From: an uncultured Flavobacteriaceae bacterium
GTDB lineage: Bacteria; Bacteroidota; Bacteroidia; Flavobacteriales; Flavobacteriaceae
Assembly (NCBI GenBank): GCA_947495135.1
Contig: CANLXN010000005.1
Location: 124,001 to 188,000, forward strand
Direction of reading: 5' to 3'
Length of the DNA: 64,000 nucleotides
The notes beneath the pieces are model-generated. The model ran no database searches and was not told the origin of the DNA. It saw only the letters and a list, made by a program, of their open reading frames with translations. Position 1 is the stretch's first letter, and each line of letters starts with the position of its first letter. A program made the translations under genes and the position numbers. Shown here one piece after another: positions 33,909 to 41,465 of this stretch.

Positions 33909-34811
33909 ATGGAAGCTTTGGAAATAACTAAAGATTGGTTGTACGACCATCCAACTACCACAAGTATTATTAAGTATATACTATGGTTAATGGCAGTGGT
34001 GGTTATAATACAATATTTGCGTAGGTTGTTAAAGCGGAAATTAGCCGATACTTCTTCGCGGTACAAAGCTCAAAAAGCTGTGGAGATTTTTGGGTATTTT
34101 TTCATTATCATACTTACTATATCATATTTTACGGGAAATATTCAAGATTTTACGCTTGCCATTGGTTTGTTTTCCGCCGGTATTGCAATAACATTACAAG
34201 AACTTTTTTTAAGTTTGGCAGGGTCTATTTATATATTTTTAGTCAAGGTATATGCTCCTGGGGATCGTATTGAAATAAATGGCATTAAGGGAGATATTAT
34301 TGACATTGATAGTATTTATACCACCATGATGGAAATTGGCGAATGGGTAACAAGCGACAATTACACAGGGCGCATTGTAAAACTGAGTAACTCATTTGTT
34401 TTTAAGGGGCCTGTATATAATTATTCAAAGGACTTTCCTTTTATCTGGGATGAAATCGATGTGTTAATTAGATATCAATCGGATATGGATAAAGCAAAAG
34501 AAATTGTGATTTCTGTGGCTTCTGAAATTTTGAGCGAATACACTTCCGAGTCTAAAAAACAATGGGAACAAGTGGTCAATAAATTCTATATCGAAAATGC
34601 TATTTTAGATCCCACACTTGCTATTTCTCTTACCGATAATTGGGTGAAATATAACCTCCGTTATATTGTGAGTTATAAAAAACGACGAGTTACTCAACAC
34701 TTATTGCACCAAGGTATTCATAGAAAAATAAATGAGACTAAAGGGCTCGTACAATTGGCTTCAACTACCGTAGAGATAATTAAAATTCCTGAAATCAATA
34801 TTAGCGAATAA
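33909..34811 (+). CDS. MscS-family mechanosensitive channel
   Basis: 300 residues. Two to three membrane segments precede the pore helix IGLFSAGIAITLQELFLSLAGSIYIFL, then the MscS beta domain with APGDRIEINGIKGDIIDIDSIYTTMMEI. This is the standard MscS core with a C-terminal domain. It protects against osmotic shock and its role in a persulfide/stress operon is unclear. It starts 8 nt after the dioxygenase-like gene. Confidence 0.9.
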   Translation: MEALEITKDWLYDHPTTTSIIKYILWLMAVVVIIQYLRRLLKRKLADTSSRYKAQKAVEIFGYFFIIILTISYFTGNIQDFTLAIGLFSAGIAITLQELFLSLAGSIYIFLVKVYAPGDRIEINGIKGDIIDIDSIYTTMMEIGEWVTSDNYTGRIVKLSNSFVFKGPVYNYSKDFPFIWDEIDVLIRYQSDMDKAKEIVISVASEILSEYTSESKKQWEQVVNKFYIENAILDPTLAISLTDNWVKYNLRYIVSYKKRRVTQHLLHQGIHRKINETKGLVQLASTTVEIIKIPEINISE

Positions 34812-34819
34812 ACCTCTAC

Positions 34820-34862
34820 TGATATTTATCATAGTTTAAATCTGAGTTGGTTCTTAATTTCG
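34820..34862 (+). promoter_or_regulatory. Crp/Fnr-type box and -7 element for hpf-usp
   Basis: TGATATTTATCA at 34820-34831, then 23 nt, then TAATTTCG at 34855-34862, ahead of the hibernation factor gene at 34887. Confidence 0.8.
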
Positions 34863-34886
34863 AAAAACGAATTTTAACCCAAAGTT

Positions 34887-35198
34887 ATGACTATTAATAT
34901 CCAATATGTAAAAATGCCGACCAGCGAAAGTATGTCTCAATACATTACTAAAAAGCTTGAGAGAGTGGCGAAAAAATACGGATGGATTGTCCGTATTGAT
35001 ATATTCCTGAAAATGGAAAACGACCCTACCGAAAAGGGACATCTCTGCGAAATGGAGGTAAGCTTACCTGGACCGAAGATTTTCGCAACTTCCAACGAAA
35101 AGAATTTTGAAATGGCTGTTAAGGAAACCATTAGCGATGTTGAACGACAATTAAAAAAGCGAAAGGCAAAGTTCACGAACCAAAACATATCCTCTTAG
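34887..35198 (+). CDS. hpf: Short ribosome hibernation factor (HPF/RaiA family)
   Basis: 103 residues. The S30AE fold is seen from MTINIQYVKMPTSESMSQYITKKLERVAKKYG, with IRIDIFLKMENDP and CEMEVSLPGPKIFATSNEKNFEMAVKETISDVERQLKKRKAK. The length matches short HPF. It binds the 30S subunit to inactivate ribosomes in low-energy states. The USP gene begins at the base after its stop, so the pair are co-expressed from a Crp/Fnr-type promoter. Confidence 0.9.
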   Translation: MTINIQYVKMPTSESMSQYITKKLERVAKKYGWIVRIDIFLKMENDPTEKGHLCEMEVSLPGPKIFATSNEKNFEMAVKETISDVERQLKKRKAKFTNQNISS

Positions 35199-36032
35199 AT
35201 GAAAAAGATACTGATACCCATCGATTTTTCTAGGCACTCAGAATACGCCTTAGAAGTGGCAGCCACTATTGCTAAAAAGAACAGTGCCACTTTGGTTGTC
35301 CTGCACATGATGGGACTTTCTGAGGCTGTACTAACTAAAGATGAATCCCAAGAAATGTTTGAAGCCATTTATTATATGAAATTGGCCGAGAAGCGTTTTA
35401 ATGATTTTTTAGATAAAGACTATTTAAAAGGAATTGTAGTTGAAACTACCGTTCAAAATTATAAAGAGTTTCATGAAATAAATAACGTGGCTCAAGATTT
35501 TGAGGCAGATTTGATTGTAATGGGATCTCATGGCGCAAGTGGTTTAAAAGAAGTTTTCGTAGGATCGAATACTGAAAAGGTAGTGCGCACCTCGAACATT
35601 CCTGTTCTTGTGGTTAAAAATGCTATGGATCATTTTGAAATGAACAAGGTGGTTTTCGCTTGCGATTTCAATATGGATTTTATAGAACCTTTTAAAAAGG
35701 CTTGGAATTTCTTTAAAAATTTAGACGCCGAGTTTCAAGTTGTGTTTATCAACACCCCAGAAAAATTTATGACAACTCAGGCAATGGAGGAAAAAGCCTT
35801 CAAATTTATGCTGTATAGCGGTTTGGAGAATTCGGACATTTTCGAAAATATCGTCTATTATTGTGATTATAACCTAGAACAAGGAATCTACTCTTTTGCC
35901 AATAAGTTTAATGCAGATCTAATAGTTATACCTACGCATGGAAGAAGAGGTTTGGCTCATTTCTTTTCAGAAAATGTTGGAGAAGCATTAGTAAACCATA
36001 GCGATTTACCCATAATGACTTTCAAAGTATAG
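35199..36032 (+). CDS. Tandem-domain universal stress protein (type A)
   Basis: 277 residues, two USP domains. Domain 1 has the ATP-binding motif GSHGASGLKEVFVGSN. Domain 2 keeps a related PTHGRRGLAHFFSENVGEA, with the GS replaced. Closest of the window's USPs to the one at 54876 (they share THGRRGLAHFFS); the other six differ in the second domain. It is directly linked to the hibernation factor gene. Confidence 0.92.
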   Translation: MKKILIPIDFSRHSEYALEVAATIAKKNSATLVVLHMMGLSEAVLTKDESQEMFEAIYYMKLAEKRFNDFLDKDYLKGIVVETTVQNYKEFHEINNVAQDFEADLIVMGSHGASGLKEVFVGSNTEKVVRTSNIPVLVVKNAMDHFEMNKVVFACDFNMDFIEPFKKAWNFFKNLDAEFQVVFINTPEKFMTTQAMEEKAFKFMLYSGLENSDIFENIVYYCDYNLEQGIYSFANKFNADLIVIPTHGRRGLAHFFSENVGEALVNHSDLPIMTFKV

Positions 36033-36052
36033 AGAATGCTTGTCCGAAGGAT

Positions 36053-37138
36053 TTAATGAAACACTACATCTGTTATTTCAAGATGTAACCAAGTAAAGTC
36101 ACCGGACGCTAACTTCCAGGTGACTTTACATTTATTCGGGATCATCACTCCATTAAAAGTCTTTGTTTCTAAACTTTCTATTAGCCAGTTTTCTAGTTGA
36201 GCATCTTCTTTTCCTCCGTAATAACGTTTGGCTTCAAACGTCAACATTTCACCTTGTGTGTTAAACGTAAAGATGCCCGACACACTTTTGTCGTTTAATG
36301 ATAGTGTCGCTTTGGCCGAAGTAGCATTTATCGATTCCCATTTTAAGTAATCGTTAGTAGCTGCTTGCGGAAACCAGCAAATTTCGGCCAAATACCGGAG
36401 CATTGCTCCAGTATCTATCTGTTCATTATTGCCTTCGTTTACTACTGGAAATAATGCCGCCAACTTAATAAGCATTTCTCCATTCCCGTGAGTTAACTTA
36501 TCTCTTCCTTTCAGACTAATATAAGGCATGATATAGGCGTCGGTACTCCAAATAAATTCTGCTCTGTCTATATTATAGTTCTGTTTTGCAGTAAAATGCA
36601 TCCATTTACTGTTAGGTGTTGTTCGCATTTTTCCGGTTTGGGTTAGATAAACGAATCTAACTTTTTCTTTACCAATAACACCGGAATGTCTAAGCCACTG
36701 CTGAATAATAGAGGGTAGATGGCTTACATCATTTTGTGTTATTTTGGAGGTATCTAAATTGCTGTTGTCTTTTTTCAATGTCATGGTCTCGTTTTCGACC
36801 ATAACGTTAAACTGATAGTTGCCAAACGCAATAATAGATGCCACAAGAATTATGATATTGGCCGCGGTGCCATATTTTGCATCTTTCCAAAATAGTATAA
36901 TAAGAATTTGAGAAATAATAACGGCGACCATAGCAAATACAAACCAGTAACTCTTCCTGAAAATTAACAGCATCATGGCAACTATGAACAGAATAGAAGA
37001 AAGCGCCCAAAGTAGTCCTAATGGTTTGGAAACACTTTGGCTTATTTGGTTTATTTCAACAAGTTTAAAGGCTTTGAGAAAACCCATTAAGTGTATGATA
37101 CCGTGAACAAGTAGCGTTAGAATGATTAAATTTTTCAT
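36053..37138 (-). CDS. Membrane protein of the DUF6544 type
   Basis: 361 residues. The first roughly 110 residues form four hydrophobic segments (LIILTLLVHGIIHLMGFL, LLWALSSILFIVAMMLLIF, YWFVFAMVAVIISQILIILF, and NIIILVASIIAFG). The rest is a soluble domain that includes WLRHSGVIG, LTQTGKMRTTPNSKWMHFTAKQNYN and GNGEMLIKLAALFPVV, which I associate with DUF6544 (also DUF6920). No enzyme function is known to me. A degenerate half of a Crp/Fnr box lies at about 37184-37195 (a CAATAATTATCA site), and a perfect 24-bp palindrome at 37235-37258 is also upstream. Confidence 0.7.
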   Translation of the reverse strand: MKNLIILTLLVHGIIHLMGFLKAFKLVEINQISQSVSKPLGLLWALSSILFIVAMMLLIFRKSYWFVFAMVAVIISQILIILFWKDAKYGTAANIIILVASIIAFGNYQFNVMVENETMTLKKDNSNLDTSKITQNDVSHLPSIIQQWLRHSGVIGKEKVRFVYLTQTGKMRTTPNSKWMHFTAKQNYNIDRAEFIWSTDAYIMPYISLKGRDKLTHGNGEMLIKLAALFPVVNEGNNEQIDTGAMLRYLAEICWFPQAATNDYLKWESINATSAKATLSLNDKSVSGIFTFNTQGEMLTFEAKRYYGGKEDAQLENWLIESLETKTFNGVMIPNKCKVTWKLASGDFTWLHLEITDVVFH

Positions 37139-37234
37139 GCTTAAAAGATTTCTGTAATTACTTAATTGGGTTGGGTTTTAACCAATAATTATCACCCAGT
37201 AGAATGAGAACCAATTAGCCCTATTAAAACTTCA

Positions 37235-37258
37235 TAAATCGTGTTTAAACACGATTTA
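37235..37258. repeat. Perfect 24-bp palindrome upstream of DUF6544
   Basis: TAAATCGTGTTT followed directly by its reverse complement AAACACGATTTA, with no spacer. Too compact for a hairpin terminator; it resembles a dimeric operator. It lies 97 bp from the DUF6544 start and also just past the OsmC operon end. Confidence 0.7.
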
Positions 37259-37364
37259 CAGTCTAAGTCTTACCCCTAAATTTAGCGTGAATGATTTAGT
37301 TATAGAATGACATCCATCATTCTACAAGAATTTAACTTTGGGTGTGTAAACAATAGTGATTTCC

Positions 37365-37772
37365 CTATTGTGTTTTTTGTTGAATTACTGTTCCTGAGAT
37401 ATTACAGGATTGGGCTATCATGTAATAAATGGTCCCGAATTTTTCGAGGTTTCGCTTTAAAAGTGAGGTGTTTATTTTATTTTCTTTACTGTTTATAACC
37501 ACTTCATATACTATATTCTCCAATCGAGAGGGATTTAAGTGGTGGGTTGCCGATACTTCAATAGTGGCATTACTATATTCAAATTTCATCATTCCGGAAA
37601 AGCGTTCAATGTTTTTAAGAATGCAGGCGGCCAAGGCACCCAAGTAAATGTCTGCTGGACTGGAAAGGATCCCTTCAGTTTCCTTTGAAATGCCAAATGG
37701 AAAAGCCGTACTTTTTAATTGTATTGAACTTTCCTTTTTGTTTGTGGTGTTGGCGGTGACTGAATAGATCAT
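37365..37772 (-). CDS. OsmC-family protein
   Basis: 135 residues with the OsmC pattern PADIYLGALAACILKNIERFSGMMKF, followed by ATIEVSATHHLNPSRLENIVYEVVIN and AQSCNISGTVIQQ. The two cysteines, in LAACIL and QSCNISG, correspond to the peroxidase pair of OsmC proteins. Last gene of the seven-gene operon beginning at 41375. A role in reducing organic hydroperoxides is likely. Confidence 0.85.
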   Translation of the reverse strand: MIYSVTANTTNKKESSIQLKSTAFPFGISKETEGILSSPADIYLGALAACILKNIERFSGMMKFEYSNATIEVSATHHLNPSRLENIVYEVVINSKENKINTSLLKRNLEKFGTIYYMIAQSCNISGTVIQQKTQ

Positions 37773-37782
37773 TGGGTTTTTA

Positions 37783-38484
37783 TTATTTCAAGGTATTTAA
37801 AGCAATATCAATCATGGTTTTGAAGCTTTGTTCACGCTCGTCTGCAGGGAGTGCTTCTTTTGTAACCAAGGAGTCTGAAACCGTAAGTATGGCGAGAGCT
37901 TTTACGTTGTATTTAGCTGCTATGGTGTAGAGACCAGCCGCCTCCATTTCTACGCATAAGACGCCAAATGCTGCCCACTTTTTATAACTATCGTAGTCAT
38001 CTTCGTAGAACTCGTCACTGGAAAGTACATTGCCCGCCTTAATAGGAATGTTTTGTTCTTTGGCATATAAAACTGCCTTCATAAACAGTTCAAAATTTGC
38101 CGTAGGAGAATAATCTGAATTGATGAACCTAGAGTTATTGATGCCTGAAGTAGAGGATGCCGCCATTGCTATCACAATATCCCGTAGCTGGATATCTGGC
38201 TGATAGGCCCCTGTACTGCCTACCCGTATTAAATTTTTTACACCATAATCATTTATTAACTCATGGCAATAGATGAGCGCAGAGGGGATCCCCATCCCGG
38301 TGCCTTGGACAGATATAGGTTGGCCTTTAAAGGTTCCGGTATAGCCTAACATTCCACGAACGTCATTGTATAATTTTGGACCCTCCAGAAATGTCTCTGC
38401 AATCCATTTAGCCCTCATAGGATCTCCCGGCAGCAATACACTTTCGGCTATTTCACCTTTTTTGGCTTCTATATGAGTGCTCAT
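37783..38484 (-). CDS. deoD: Purine-nucleoside phosphorylase (DeoD type)
   Basis: 233 residues, the length of the hexameric enzyme. The phosphate site LLPGDPMRAKWIAE, VRGMLGYTG and QGTGMGIPSALIY, the Glu-containing VEMEAAGLY and the catalytic TVSDSL are all present. It splits purine nucleosides to base and pentose-1-phosphate. deoC overlaps its start by 4 nt, which completes a nucleoside breakdown pair. Confidence 0.93.
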   Translation of the reverse strand: MSTHIEAKKGEIAESVLLPGDPMRAKWIAETFLEGPKLYNDVRGMLGYTGTFKGQPISVQGTGMGIPSALIYCHELINDYGVKNLIRVGSTGAYQPDIQLRDIVIAMAASSTSGINNSRFINSDYSPTANFELFMKAVLYAKEQNIPIKAGNVLSSDEFYEDDYDSYKKWAAFGVLCVEMEAAGLYTIAAKYNVKALAILTVSDSLVTKEALPADEREQSFKTMIDIALNTLK

Positions 38485-39143
38485 TCCTCATGGTTTTTTA
38501 GGTCGAAAACAATTCTAATCCCATTAGAAGTTCCTATTCTTGTGGCGCCTGCTTTTGTTAACTCAATAGCTTGATTAGCTGTTTTTATTCCGCCAGAGGC
38601 TTTAATTTGTAATTGATTGCCTGCCGCTTTTTGTATGGTTATTATATCCTTTATTGTCGCTCCTCGTGAGCCAAAACCTGTAGAAGTCTTTACAAAGTCT
38701 GCACCCGCTAGCCGTACCAATTTGCAGGCAAGTTTAATTTCAGCTTGCGAGAGATAACACGTTTCAATAATAACTTTAAGAATGCGCCGGCCAATTGCTT
38801 TTTTTATGGCTCTTATTTCTGAGCTTACCGACTTTGTAAGTTGGGATTTTAGATACCCTAGGTTCATGACCATATCGATCTCATCTGCTCCATCTTTAAT
38901 GGCTTGTTTAGCTTCTTCCAACTTGGCTGTGGTTGAGGTGGATCCCAAGGGGAATCCTACGGTGGCAATTACTTTTGTAGGATGATCTTTAAGTTCATTG
39001 GTAGCCAAATATACGTAGCAACTATTTACACAAACTCCATAGAAATCGTAGTGTTTCGCTTCATCACAAAGTTTCACAATATCGTCCACAGTAGCAGTGG
39101 GTTTTAGTAATGTATGCTCTATGTAAGTATGTAGATTGGTCAC
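38481..39143 (-). CDS. deoC: Deoxyribose-phosphate aldolase
   Basis: 220 residues. The Schiff-base Lys lies in FVKTSTGF and another conserved Lys in IKASGGIKTANQAIEL; the GADEIDMVMNLG block is also present. It splits deoxyribose-5-phosphate into glyceraldehyde-3-phosphate and acetaldehyde, feeding glycolysis from nucleosides. It follows the thioredoxin gene by 1 nt within the seven-gene operon. Confidence 0.93.
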   Translation of the reverse strand: MTNLHTYIEHTLLKPTATVDDIVKLCDEAKHYDFYGVCVNSCYVYLATNELKDHPTKVIATVGFPLGSTSTTAKLEEAKQAIKDGADEIDMVMNLGYLKSQLTKSVSSEIRAIKKAIGRRILKVIIETCYLSQAEIKLACKLVRLAGADFVKTSTGFGSRGATIKDIITIQKAAGNQLQIKASGGIKTANQAIELTKAGATRIGTSNGIRIVFDLKNHEE

Positions 39144-39144
39144 T

Positions 39145-39441
39145 TTAATTTGAGTTAATGATCGTTATTATTTCGTTTTTCTGAAGTACTCCAGATTGTC
39201 GCCATACTTGTTCACCATTTTTAAATAGCAGCATCGTGGGTACTCCGCGAACTTGATATTGATTGGCCAATGGCTGATTTTTATCTACATCTATTTTGAC
39301 AATTTTAATAGTGTCTCCTAGTTCTTTTTTGACCTCAGTAAGAATGGGAGCGAGTGCTTTGCAGGGGCCGCACCATTCAGCAAAAAAGTCAACAAGTACT
39401 GGTGTTTCAGAATTAATGATGGTCTTAAAATTACTTTTCAT
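39145..39441 (-). CDS. trxA: Thioredoxin
   Basis: 98 residues with FFAEWCGPCKALAPI (active WCGPC) and the cis-Pro in RGVPTMLLFKNG. No signal peptide, so cytoplasmic. It supplies electrons to peroxidases such as the peroxiredoxin and OsmC proteins encoded near it. It overlaps the membrane protein gene upstream by 4 nt. Confidence 0.92.
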   Translation of the reverse strand: MKSNFKTIINSETPVLVDFFAEWCGPCKALAPILTEVKKELGDTIKIVKIDVDKNQPLANQYQVRGVPTMLLFKNGEQVWRQSGVLQKNEIITIINSN

Positions 39442-40046
39442 CTAGGTGTTCTTTTAATAAGTGTTGTCGGGTTGTTTTTAAATTGATAAGAGGTTAATGC
39501 ATAAAATAACCATCCAAAGGAACCCAAGAATAAAACACGTTGGTAAATTCCTTTAAACTCAGGATGTTGCCACATCATTAGTGGGGCGATTAATGCGAGT
39601 AAAAAAGCACCAAGCGTTTGCCATTTGTGTTCCTTTTTTTCAACTATAAAAACAAAAAAGATACAAAAAAGACAAAAGGCAAAACCAGTGATCATCGAGA
39701 AAAGAGAATGTAAAGCATCGTTGGTATAATTAAAAATATGTTGATGCGTGTCCAATCCGGCAAGCTGATATACTCCAGTTAATAAAAATGAAACACAAAA
39801 AAAGTAAATTACTACCAGTTGTTTCCAATAGAGTTTCAACTGCTTAGTAGCTAACAAGACAATTGCTAAGCTTAGTATAATTATTGTGGTGTTGGCTAGC
39901 CAATTACCAGGTACTTGCTGTGCGCCTAATTCGCTAATCGTATTTTGAATGATGGAGTATTCATCAAAAGAAAATAATGGTAAAATAAAGACGGTAGCTA
40001 GGAGTAGCACATAAGCAAAAATGTATAAGATGGCGTATAGTCTCAT
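39438..40046 (-). CDS. DUF998-type membrane protein
   Basis: 202 residues with about six hydrophobic segments. The start includes SIIQNTISELGAQQVPGNWLANTTII, which matches the DUF998 family pattern of a conserved ISELG near the second segment. No function is established for the family that I can state. Its stop region overlaps the thioredoxin gene and its start is 11 nt from the upstream lipoprotein gene. Confidence 0.8.
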   Translation of the reverse strand: MRLYAILYIFAYVLLLATVFILPLFSFDEYSIIQNTISELGAQQVPGNWLANTTIIILSLAIVLLATKQLKLYWKQLVVIYFFCVSFLLTGVYQLAGLDTHQHIFNYTNDALHSLFSMITGFAFCLFCIFFVFIVEKKEHKWQTLGAFLLALIAPLMMWQHPEFKGIYQRVLFLGSFGWLFYALTSYQFKNNPTTLIKRTPR

Positions 40047-40057
40047 TTTACTAAGAA

Positions 40058-40957
40058 TTACATGATAAGTGGATTTAATTTGTACTTTTTAAGTATTGGC
40101 AACAAACGTTCTAAAGGAAGTTCTATAGAAAATGTTCCAGTGTAAGAAGGACAGATTACACAATCGTCGAAGTAATATTCCACCTTTAAATCGTCTACTA
40201 CAAAATTGTCTCTGTTTTCAAAAAAGTTGTCGAATGATAGTTCCCAGCAATCGTAGTAAATATCACCGCTATTTATTTTTTCAGTAAGAACTTCATTTAT
40301 AATCTTGGTCATTTCTTCTTCAGTACCTTCATTGAAGAAATCTTCATAATTCATAAAAACAGATCGCTCCAGATCAAAATTTAAACAATCGAAGGTATAT
40401 GATGGATGCAAAGTTCCCGAATAGTAATTCTCTTTATAAAAAAGAACACTAATAAGTGTTTCGTTAAGGTTATAAATCTTGTAGTCTACAAACCGTTTTT
40501 CTTTGAAACGATTAATACGTAGAGTGTCACAGATCATTTCCTTGTCCTCAAGGATACTAGCCTCAACTCCAGCAATATCCATATAGGTTTCTTCTAGGTA
40601 TTCGTTAAAATTGACATAGGATTCTTTGAGATTCTCATTGAGGTAAGGATACTTAAAGTCGATTAAATATAGATCCTCATCCTTTTTAAAGGTCTTTTGC
40701 ACTACGAGCTTTTCCAGTTCTAATTTATCGTCTTCTTTGTCAATTAATTTTTGCCTTTTTATCACAACAGATTTGGTCTTTGTCAATTCAGCATCGTTGT
40801 TTGTGTAGATAGAATCGAAGGGTAACACCTCTTCAAAGGGTTCATCATTTTTAATAGACGTTTGAGGTTCTATTTCTAGCTCTTTTTCAGGTTGTTCTTT
40901 ATCGTTTTTACAAGAGAGGAGTAATAAGGTTAGGAGTGATATAACAAAATATTTCAT
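40058..40957 (-). CDS. Lipoprotein with DUF4163/DUF3298-like domains
   Basis: About 299 residues. The start used is the ATG at 40957, which gives KYFVISLLTLLLLSCKN, a good lipoprotein signal; the frame extends to 40993 but that would overlap the neighbour by 26 nt and spoil the signal. The body (FKYPYLNENLKESYVNFNEYLEET ... YSGTLHPSYTFDCLNFDLERSVFMNYEDFFNEG ... YTGTFSIELPLERLLPIL) matches the DUF4163 then DUF3298 layout seen in RsiV-like proteins. Role unknown, perhaps cell envelope. Confidence 0.75.
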   Translation of the reverse strand: MKYFVISLLTLLLLSCKNDKEQPEKELEIEPQTSIKNDEPFEEVLPFDSIYTNNDAELTKTKSVVIKRQKLIDKEDDKLELEKLVVQKTFKKDEDLYLIDFKYPYLNENLKESYVNFNEYLEETYMDIAGVEASILEDKEMICDTLRINRFKEKRFVDYKIYNLNETLISVLFYKENYYSGTLHPSYTFDCLNFDLERSVFMNYEDFFNEGTEEEMTKIINEVLTEKINSGDIYYDCWELSFDNFFENRDNFVVDDLKVEYYFDDCVICPSYTGTFSIELPLERLLPILKKYKLNPLIM

Positions 40958-40967
40958 GATAGAGGAT

Positions 40968-41375
40968 TTAATTTTTATTAAAAAGTAGTTCAAGTTTCGT
41001 GATCATTATAAGTTCACTTTTGTTGGTGCCATTAAAAGCATTTGCAATTGCTCTTACCGTATTTACAATGAGTTCTTTTCTTTTTCCGTAGAAAAGTTTA
41101 GTATGGTCTTTGTAGTAATCGCTGAAGCTCGTAAAACAGTCTTCAGCATCCATACGTTCATAATCAAACCATTCAAAGACGATGGATATTTGGTAGGCTG
41201 CATCCGTCCCAAACTGGTCTTTGTAGTCGTCCATTTCTTTCCATTCTTCTGTCACAAGCTGAGTTAATACATTGTATTCTGCTTTCCGTACCACCCTGTC
41301 GGCTGCTGCTATGGCGTAAAACAACTCACCTAGTTTTTGGTAGAATAATATCTCTGGTTTACTAATCTTATTCAT
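40968..41375 (-). CDS. TerB-like helical protein
   Basis: 135 residues, all helical. The start FYQKLGELFYAIAAADRVVRKAEYNVLTQLVTEEW follows the TerB (tellurite resistance) pattern of an Asp-containing loop after the second helix. It is not attached to any other domain. First gene of the seven-gene operon (this gene, lipoprotein, DUF998, trxA, deoC, deoD, OsmC), driven by the Crp/Fnr-type box at 41428. The ATG (41375-41373) is 22 nt from the predicted -7 element. Confidence 0.7.
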   Translation of the reverse strand: MNKISKPEILFYQKLGELFYAIAAADRVVRKAEYNVLTQLVTEEWKEMDDYKDQFGTDAAYQISIVFEWFDYERMDAEDCFTSFSDYYKDHTKLFYGKRKELIVNTVRAIANAFNGTNKSELIMITKLELLFNKN

Positions 41376-41396
41376 GTTAATTAATTATTTATACCG

Positions 41397-41439
41397 CAAA
41401 ATTACAATGGGCAGATTAGTTTGACTATGACATTTATCA
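41397..41439 (-). promoter_or_regulatory. Crp/Fnr-type box and -7 element for the seven-gene operon
   Basis: TGACATTTATCA at 41428-41439. On the minus strand 23 nt later is TAATTTTG (41404-41397), a perfect -7. On the + strand, the candidate -7 toward the kinase has the wrong spacing (TATCTTTA 14 nt away). Confidence 0.8.
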
Positions 41440-41465
41440 GCTCAATAATTATGTATCTTTAGACT

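Noticed and set aside
37307-37498. 63-codon + strand ORF overlapping the OsmC gene end
   Set aside because: It mainly reads the reverse complement of OsmC and has no family features.
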